Part shown: piece by piece, positions 5,548 through 9,536 of the stretch
Numbering within the stretch: the stretch's first letter is position 1
How the letters are laid out: the number at the start of each line of letters is the position of its first letter
Origin: Verrucomicrobiales bacterium
GTDB taxonomy: Bacteria > Verrucomicrobiota > Verrucomicrobiia > Verrucomicrobiales > V1-33
NCBI GenBank assembly: GCA_023253495.1
Contig: JALRGF010000460.1
Location: 1 to 9,536, forward strand
Direction of reading: 5' to 3'
Length of the DNA: 9,536 nt
The notes under the pieces: generated by a model
What the model was told of the DNA's origin: nothing
What the model saw: the letters and a program-made list of their open reading frames with translations, nothing else
Database searches by the model: none
Program-made: the position numbers and the translations under genes

Positions 5548-7449
5548 ATGGCGTCGCCCGCTTCAGCACCCGATCCCGATCCCGAGCGCCCCGGCTCCGG
5601 CCGCCGCCTGTCCGGTGAATCCCCGTCCGCCACGCCGGCGGGCGACACCCCATCCCCCCCCGCCGGGCGATTGGCGGACACCCTGCCGCTCGCGCTGGTC
5701 GACACCCTGCGGACGCTCCGCGCCAGCCTGCCCCTGCCCACCACCCGCCGCGAACGCCGCGTCTTCGCCGCCCTCGGCCTGGCTCTGGCCCTCACCCTCG
5801 TCCTCCCGTTCCTGCTGCGCTCGGACGAACGCACCGCCGCCGCCTTCGGCCACGCCGACGACCGGCTCACCATCCTCACCCCCCACAACGAAACCATCCG
5901 CCGCGAATTCACCGAGGCCTTCCGGAAATGGTACCTTGACCGGACCGGCCGCACCGTGCGCCTCGACTGGCGCACCCCCGGCGGGACCAGCGAAATCGTC
6001 AAGGTCATCCATTCGGAATTCCACGCCGCCTTCGAGAACCACTGGAAAAAGTCCGCCGCCCGCCCGTGGCAGGACAGCTTCGGCCGCGCCTTCGCCGACA
6101 CCACCCTCAACCGCGCCTCCGACAACCCAACCCCCGCCACCCCGGACGAGGAAGCCCGCGCCGCCTTCCTCGCCTCCTCCGTCGGCATCGGGATCGACCT
6201 CTTCTTCGGCGGCGGCACCTACGACTTCGAACGCCAGCGCAAAATCGGCACCCTCGTGGCCGCCGACGCCAGCGGGCGCTACGGCCTCGCCGCCCTGCAG
6301 AAAGAACACCCGGAATGGTTTACCGACGCCGTCGTCCCCGAAAGCGTCGGCGGCGAGCCGTACCGCGACCCCGGCCTGACCTGGATCGGCACCTGCCTCT
6401 CCAGCTTCGGCATCGTCTACAACACCGATGCTGTCGCCCGCCTCGGCCTGCCTCCGCCCACATCCTGGGACGACCTCGCCGACCCGCGCTACTACGGCCA
6501 GATCGCCGTCGCCGACCCGTCCAAAAGCGGCTCCATCGTCAAAGCTTTCGAAATGATCGTGCAGCAGAAAATGCGGCAAGCGCTCGAAGCCGCCGCCCCG
6601 CGCATCGAACGCTCCCCGCCGAAACTGCGCGAAGCCACCGAAGCCGCCGCCCTCCGCCAAGGGTGGACCAATGGCCTGCAGCTCCTCCAGCGCATCGGCG
6701 CCAACGCCCGCTACTTCACCGACTCCTCCACCAAAGTCCCCCAGGACGTCGCCCAGGGGGTCGCCGCCGCCGGCATGTGCATCGATTTCTACGGTCGCAC
6801 CTGGAACGAACGCCTCCGCGACCACCACGGACACTCCCGCGTCCAGTTCATCACCCCGGCCGGCGGCACCTCCACCGGTGTCGACGCCATCGCCCTCTTC
6901 CGCGGCGCCCCCAACCCGGCCGCCGCCCACGCTTTCCTCGAATTCGTCCTCTCCCCCGACGGCCAGGCGCTCTGGAACTACCGCCCCGGCACCCCGGATG
7001 GCCCGCGCCGCCGCAGCCTGCGCCGCCTGCCGGTCCGCAAAGACATGTATACAACCGAGCGCCTCGCCCACTTCGCCGACCCGGACGTCCGCCCGTACGA
7101 CCACGCCACCGAATTCACCTACGTCCCGGCCTGGACCGCCAACCGCTTCAACGCCCTCCGCCTCGGCGTGCGCGTCATGTGCATCGACACCCATCAGGAA
7201 CTCACCCAGACCTGGAAACACCTCATCGCCTCCGATTTCCCCCCGCCCGCCGTCGAGGAATTCGGGGCCATGGGCCAGCTCGCCTCCGACCCCGAAGGCA
7301 TCACCACTCTGCTCGCCTCCAACGACAAACTCATCCAGGTCAAACTCGCCCGCACCTTGGGCGCCCAGTTCCGACGGTCCTACCAGCTCGCCCGCACCAA
7401 AGCGGAACGCTCCCGGAACACGCCCCGCCCACCAGAAGCGTCAAAATAA
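5548..7449 (+). CDS. Large membrane-anchored extracellular solute-binding protein of an ABC importer
   Basis: A 633-residue protein, far longer than the roughly 330-400 of related ferric/polyamine binding proteins. Residues 1-70 are Pro/Ser/Arg-rich and look cytoplasmic; a basic TTRRERR patch precedes one transmembrane segment (about 72-90), and no lipobox Cys is seen, so it is probably an N-terminally anchored periplasmic protein. The binding domain follows: LTILTPHNE (107-115), IDLFFGGGTYDFE (216-228), GIVYNTDAVARLGLPPPTSW (288-307), DLADPRYYGQIAVADPSKSG (309-328), GTSTGVDAIALFRGAPN (440-456) and FLEFVLSPDGQALWNY (463-478), typical of SBP_bac_6/SBP_bac_11-type proteins. Residues about 160-213 look like an insertion, and the C-terminus after about 530 is an extension of unknown role. 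The start is ATG 5548, 30 bases after the ATPase stop; TTG 5671 is a less likely alternative. Ligand unknown; Fe3+ or a small organic cation or anion is plausible. Confidence 0.88.
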   Translation: MASPASAPDPDPERPGSGRRLSGESPSATPAGDTPSPPAGRLADTLPLALVDTLRTLRASLPLPTTRRERRVFAALGLALALTLVLPFLLRSDERTAAAFGHADDRLTILTPHNETIRREFTEAFRKWYLDRTGRTVRLDWRTPGGTSEIVKVIHSEFHAAFENHWKKSAARPWQDSFGRAFADTTLNRASDNPTPATPDEEARAAFLASSVGIGIDLFFGGGTYDFERQRKIGTLVAADASGRYGLAALQKEHPEWFTDAVVPESVGGEPYRDPGLTWIGTCLSSFGIVYNTDAVARLGLPPPTSWDDLADPRYYGQIAVADPSKSGSIVKAFEMIVQQKMRQALEAAAPRIERSPPKLREATEAAALRQGWTNGLQLLQRIGANARYFTDSSTKVPQDVAQGVAAAGMCIDFYGRTWNERLRDHHGHSRVQFITPAGGTSTGVDAIALFRGAPNPAAAHAFLEFVLSPDGQALWNYRPGTPDGPRRRSLRRLPVRKDMYTTERLAHFADPDVRPYDHATEFTYVPAWTANRFNALRLGVRVMCIDTHQELTQTWKHLIASDFPPPAVEEFGAMGQLASDPEGITTLLASNDKLIQVKLARTLGAQFRRSYQLARTKAERSRNTPRPPEASK

Positions 7450-7490
7450 CTCATCCCTTCCCTCCTGCTCCATCCTTCATCCATCCTCCT

Positions 7491-8354
7491 TCACTTCCGC
7501 CGCTGGTACCGCTCGCTCGCTTCCGCCAGCACCCGGCGCTCCGCATCCGTCAGACTGTGCAACCCGTGCGCCGCCACTTTGTCGAGCAACCGGTCGATCT
7601 CCGGTTCCGGTGAGACAAATTCACGCGGCCCCGCCCCCGCCGGACGATCCCGACGCTCCTGACGCCACCCCCCTCCCGGCCCCGCCGGTGAGGCCGGCCG
7701 GCGCCGGATCCGGACGACCGGAATCCGCAACCAAGGCAGCGTGGAAGCGGATCCCATGGCCTTCAAGGCAACCGCACTGGCCGCGCACAACGTGGCCAGC
7801 TGAACGAGGCCCGCCCAGTTCCGGATCGCCAGACATTGCAGCGCCTGAATGCCGATCAGGATCAACGCGACCCACTTCATCGGCAAACCGAACAGAATCG
7901 TCGGCACCCCGGGATGCATGATGGCAAAAGCCAGGAAAATGCCGAATCCGAGCAGATCCGATCCGGCCAGCGTGCCGCCCGGCAACACCAGCGTCACCAG
8001 CACCAGCGCCGCCGCCACCCCACCGGCAAACCGGAGCAACCCGACCCGCCCCAGCACCCGCTCGACCTCCCGGCCGAACCAGTAAAGCATCAGCATCGAC
8101 AGCACGAACCAGATTGAAGGCACGTTGACCAGCGGCCACGTCAGCAGCCGCCAGACCTGTCCGTGCCAGACCGCCGGCGTGACCAGCGGCAGCGCCCAAA
8201 GGAGCCGGTCCGCCCCGGCCCCTTTGAGCACGGCCACCAGCACCATCGAGAGCGTGAACACGCCGACCAGCAGCACCGTGCTGGTCACCGGCACCTTGCC
8301 GACGTGAAACCACGGGCGCCCTTCTTCGGAGTATTCACTGAAGCCAAACATCAT
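7491..8354 (-). CDS. Rhomboid-like membrane protein, probably catalytically inactive, with DUF6576-type C-terminus
   Basis: A 287-residue polytopic inner-membrane protein, reading from ATG at 8354 (a second ATG follows immediately). It has about six hydrophobic segments between residues 23 and 200. The rhomboid loop motif GQVWRLLTWPLVN (65-77, with the WR pair at 68-69) is clear, and residues 137-170 follow the family pattern FG-x4-AFAIMHP then FGLPMKWVALILIGI. The intramembrane protease GxSG motif is absent: by eye the catalytic Ser position is Asp133 in AGSDLLG, and the usual His in the last helix is Thr188 in ATLCAAS. A basic, disordered linker (about 205-245) leads to a tail, EIDRLLDKVAAHGLHSLTDA (252-271), matching the DUF6576 motif common at the end of bacterial rhomboids. 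It lies 71 bases after the Fur gene on the same strand, so may be co-transcribed, and its 3' end converges with the binding-protein gene (41-base gap). Confidence 0.85.
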   Translation of the reverse strand: MMFGFSEYSEEGRPWFHVGKVPVTSTVLLVGVFTLSMVLVAVLKGAGADRLLWALPLVTPAVWHGQVWRLLTWPLVNVPSIWFVLSMLMLYWFGREVERVLGRVGLLRFAGGVAAALVLVTLVLPGGTLAGSDLLGFGIFLAFAIMHPGVPTILFGLPMKWVALILIGIQALQCLAIRNWAGLVQLATLCAASAVALKAMGSASTLPWLRIPVVRIRRRPASPAGPGGGWRQERRDRPAGAGPREFVSPEPEIDRLLDKVAAHGLHSLTDAERRVLAEASERYQRRK

Positions 8355-8392
8355 CAGGTCGGGTCATGGAGGGAAACGCGCCGCAGGCCGCG

Positions 8393-8404
8393 CCGGGCGC
8401 CCGG
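8393..8404. repeat. Perfect 12-bp palindrome between fur-family gene and rhomboid gene
   Basis: The sequence CCGGGCGCCCGG is its own reverse complement. It lies in the 71-base gap between the Fur-family stop and the rhomboid start, about 40 bases upstream of the rhomboid ATG. It could be a protein-binding site, but the surrounding DNA is so GC-rich that chance is a reasonable explanation. Confidence 0.3.
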
Positions 8405-8425
8405 AAAATCAGCCGCCGCCGCATC

Positions 8426-8896
8426 TCAGAATTCATTCTTTTTCCGTTGCCGGCAGGCGCCGCTCCGCTGCCACTCGTCACACCGGGCCTCGATCCGGAT
8501 CGCCTTGAGCGTGGGCGTGAACCCCAAGCGCCTCGAAATACAATCTTCCAGCACCGAAATGTGCGGATCGTCAAATTCCACCACCTTTTCACAATCCAGA
8601 CAGATCAGATGGTTGTGGTCAGGGCTCTCCAGAAAATTCGGATCATAACACACCACATCCTTCCCCAGATCAATCTCGCGCAGCAACCCGCACTCGACCA
8701 GCAAGGCCAGCGTCCGGTAAACCGTCGCCCGCGACGCCGTCCGGTCAAGCTTGCGCGCCATCTCCCACAGCTCCTCCGCCGTGTAATGCTCCTTGGTCCC
8801 GAACGCCGCTTCCACAATGACCTCGCGCTGCCGCGTCCGCCGCAGCCCCTTGGTCATGATGAACGCGTTGAACCGCTCTTTGATTTCCTCAAGCAC
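8426..8896 (-). CDS. Fur family transcriptional regulator
   Basis: A 156-residue metal-responsive repressor of the Fur/Zur/PerR family. The N-terminal winged helix shows GLRRTRQREVIVEAAF (17-32), HYTAEELWEMAR (37-48) and the recognition-helix motif ASRATVYRTLALLVECGLL (54-72). The dimerisation domain contains HNHLICLDCEKVVEF (94-108), with the first structural zinc pair at Cys99 and Cys102. The canonical HHxDH string is reduced to DHNH, the second cysteine pair is Cys139-x8-Cys148 instead of the usual closely spaced pair, and the His normally eight residues before the third Cys is Lys131. The metal specificity (iron, zinc, peroxide) therefore cannot be assigned. Start is GTG at 8896, which gives the expected N-terminus; I see no nearer in-frame start upstream and no strong Shine-Dalgarno. 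It is divergent from the DUF4190 gene and upstream of the rhomboid gene. Confidence 0.93.
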   Translation of the reverse strand: MLEEIKERFNAFIMTKGLRRTRQREVIVEAAFGTKEHYTAEELWEMARKLDRTASRATVYRTLALLVECGLLREIDLGKDVVCYDPNFLESPDHNHLICLDCEKVVEFDDPHISVLEDCISRRLGFTPTLKAIRIEARCDEWQRSGACRQRKKNEF

Positions 8897-8994
8897 CGCC
8901 CGAGCATGCCGCCCACCATCCCGCGAAGCAAGAAAAGATCGCTCCGGGCATCGGGGCTTGCCGTTCCTGTCTCATTGGGTTTACATCGAACGCG
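8897..8994. promoter_or_regulatory. Divergent intergenic region between Fur-family gene and DUF4190 gene
   Basis: These 98 bases separate two divergent starts, so they should carry promoters for both directions. On the plus strand TTGCCG (8958-8963) is followed after 17 bases by TTACAT (8981-8986). This is a partial match to a sigma-70 pair, but it would place transcription initiation almost on the 8995 ATG. TGT and ACA at 8968-8985 flank a non-palindromic centre, so I do not call a Fur box. Position of the region is certain; the individual elements are weak. Confidence 0.35.
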
Positions 8995-9536
8995 ATGACC
9001 TCTGACACGCCGCCGCCTCCGCCGCCACCACCGCCGCCGCCGCCACCTTTTCCACCCGGCGGATTCCCCGCCGGGACACCAGCGTGGGCCGCCCCGGCAA
9101 AAACCTCCCGGGCCGCCGTGGCCAGTGTCATCCTCGGCGCCCTCAGTCTGTTCTGCTCATGCTTCACCGCGCTGCCCGCAGTCATCTGCGGCATCGTGGC
9201 CCTCGCCAACATCGGCAAATCCAACGGCCAACTCAAGGGCCGCGGCCTCGCCATCCTCGGCATCATCCTCGCCCTGCTGCTGACCGTCGTCGGAGCTGTC
9301 GGATTCATGGTCTCCGGCGGCCGGAAGCTCGCCGAAATGCCCGAAATGAAGGAAATCTTCGGCGCCATCCCCACCATGACTCAGGCGTCCACCCACGCCA
9401 TCGACATCGCCGCCGCCCTCAAAGCCCACGCCGACGCCAATCAAGGCCGCCTGCCCGCCAGCCTCGACGAACTGGCCGCCGCCGGCCGATCCCGGCACGA
9501 TCGATCCACGCGAGCAGGAGGCCTGGCAGAAGGCCG
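8995..9536 (+). CDS. DUF4190-type small membrane protein with N-terminal polyproline tract, partial and apparently frameshifted
   Basis: The frame opens at ATG 8995 and stays open to the window edge, so the 3' end is missing. Residues 6-18 are 13 consecutive prolines, followed by FPPGGFPAG. Two hydrophobic segments (about 40-71 and 85-106) flank NIGKSNGQLKGRGLAILG (72-89), the pattern of the DUF4190 domain, in which a short loop rich in Gly, Arg and Lys joins two membrane helices. After the second helix comes a soluble part with LKAHADANQGRLPASLDELA (ends near base 9470). From about 9481 the natural-looking peptide continues in the next frame (ADPGTIDPREQEAWQKA, from 9485), while the original frame turns into Arg/Ser-rich sequence; this suggests one extra base between about 9469 and 9488. 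No biochemical role is known for this family. It starts 98 bases from the divergent Fur-family gene. Confidence 0.72.
   Translation, partial: MTSDTPPPPPPPPPPPPPFPPGGFPAGTPAWAAPAKTSRAAVASVILGALSLFCSCFTALPAVICGIVALANIGKSNGQLKGRGLAILGIILALLLTVVGAVGFMVSGGRKLAEMPEMKEIFGAIPTMTQASTHAIDIAAALKAHADANQGRLPASLDELAAAGRSRHDRSTRAGGLAEG
9010..9048 (+). repeat. CCN trinucleotide tract encoding 13 prolines
   Basis: Thirteen consecutive CCG/CCA/CCT codons occur five codons after the DUF4190 start. The codons are mixed (mostly CCG), so it is not a pure microsatellite, although the CCG(4) run is slippage-prone. Such runs stall ribosomes and require elongation factor P in bacteria. Confidence 0.9.

Noticed and set aside
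5563..7221. 552-codon open frame antisense to the solute-binding protein gene
   Set aside because: Its product is Gly/Ala/Glu/Val-rich with no motifs. It mirrors the GC-rich third positions of the real gene, which has clear family motifs on the plus strand.
7450..7490. Intrinsic terminator between the convergent binding-protein and rhomboid genes
   Set aside because: The 41-base gap is pyrimidine-rich with CATCC repeats but has no stem-loop that I can see on either strand.
6066..7613. 515-codon plus-strand frame overlapping the binding-protein gene and the rhomboid 3' end
   Set aside because: The product is almost entirely Arg/Pro/His, the expected out-of-frame reading of C-ending codons.
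7621..8313. 230-codon second minus-strand frame inside the rhomboid gene
   Set aside because: Gly/Ala/Arg-rich shadow; the frame starting at 8354 has the membrane helices, the WR motif and the DUF6576 tail.
8968..8985. Fur box between the divergent Fur-family and DUF4190 genes
   Set aside because: Only the outer TGT and ACA are complementary; the centre is not palindromic and is less AT-rich than known Fur boxes.

Overview
The window is very GC-rich (roughly two thirds or more) and densely coding, with strong C/G preference at third codon positions. The gene families point to the Planctomycetes-Verrucomicrobia-Chlamydiae group, most likely a Verrucomicrobiota bacterium (Opitutales-like). These are a DUF1501 protein, a twin-arginine-exported Gfo/Idh/MocA oxidoreductase, a secreted hydrolase carrying an NPCBM module, a rhomboid-like protein with a C-terminal DUF6576 tail, and a DUF4190 protein. 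This taxonomic call is inferred from family content; no marker gene such as rRNA is present.

Layout. Bases 1-7449 hold six plus-strand genes in tandem: the 3' end of a DUF1501 gene (1-333), an SDR oxidoreductase (432-1205), a Tat-exported Gfo/Idh/MocA oxidoreductase (1235-2596), a secreted isochorismatase-like/CHB_HEX_C/NPCBM fusion (about 2647-4239), an ABC-transporter ATPase of the PotA/FbpC/MalK type (4429-5517), and a large membrane-anchored extracellular solute-binding protein (5548-7449). Bases 7491-8896 hold two minus-strand genes, a Fur-family regulator followed by a rhomboid-like membrane protein. From 8995 a plus-strand DUF4190 protein with a 13-proline run leaves the window, with an apparent frameshift near its visible end.

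How they may work together. The first four genes look like an accessory catabolic or envelope locus: two NAD(P)-type oxidoreductases, one cytoplasmic and one exported, and a secreted hydrolase with carbohydrate-binding-type modules. The ATPase and solute-binding protein form a two-gene uptake unit, but no permease gene is present. The Fur/rhomboid pair converges on this block, and Fur is divergent from the DUF4190 gene across a 98-bp spacer.

Most worth a second look: the three-domain secreted hydrolase, the missing permease beside an unusually anchored binding protein, the rhomboid that appears to have lost both catalytic residues, the Fur protein with altered metal-site residues, the SDR without its tetrad Asn, and the frameshift in the last gene. 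I found no RNA genes, CRISPR arrays, insertion sequences or convincing intrinsic terminators. No gene-free stretch exceeds 200 bases.
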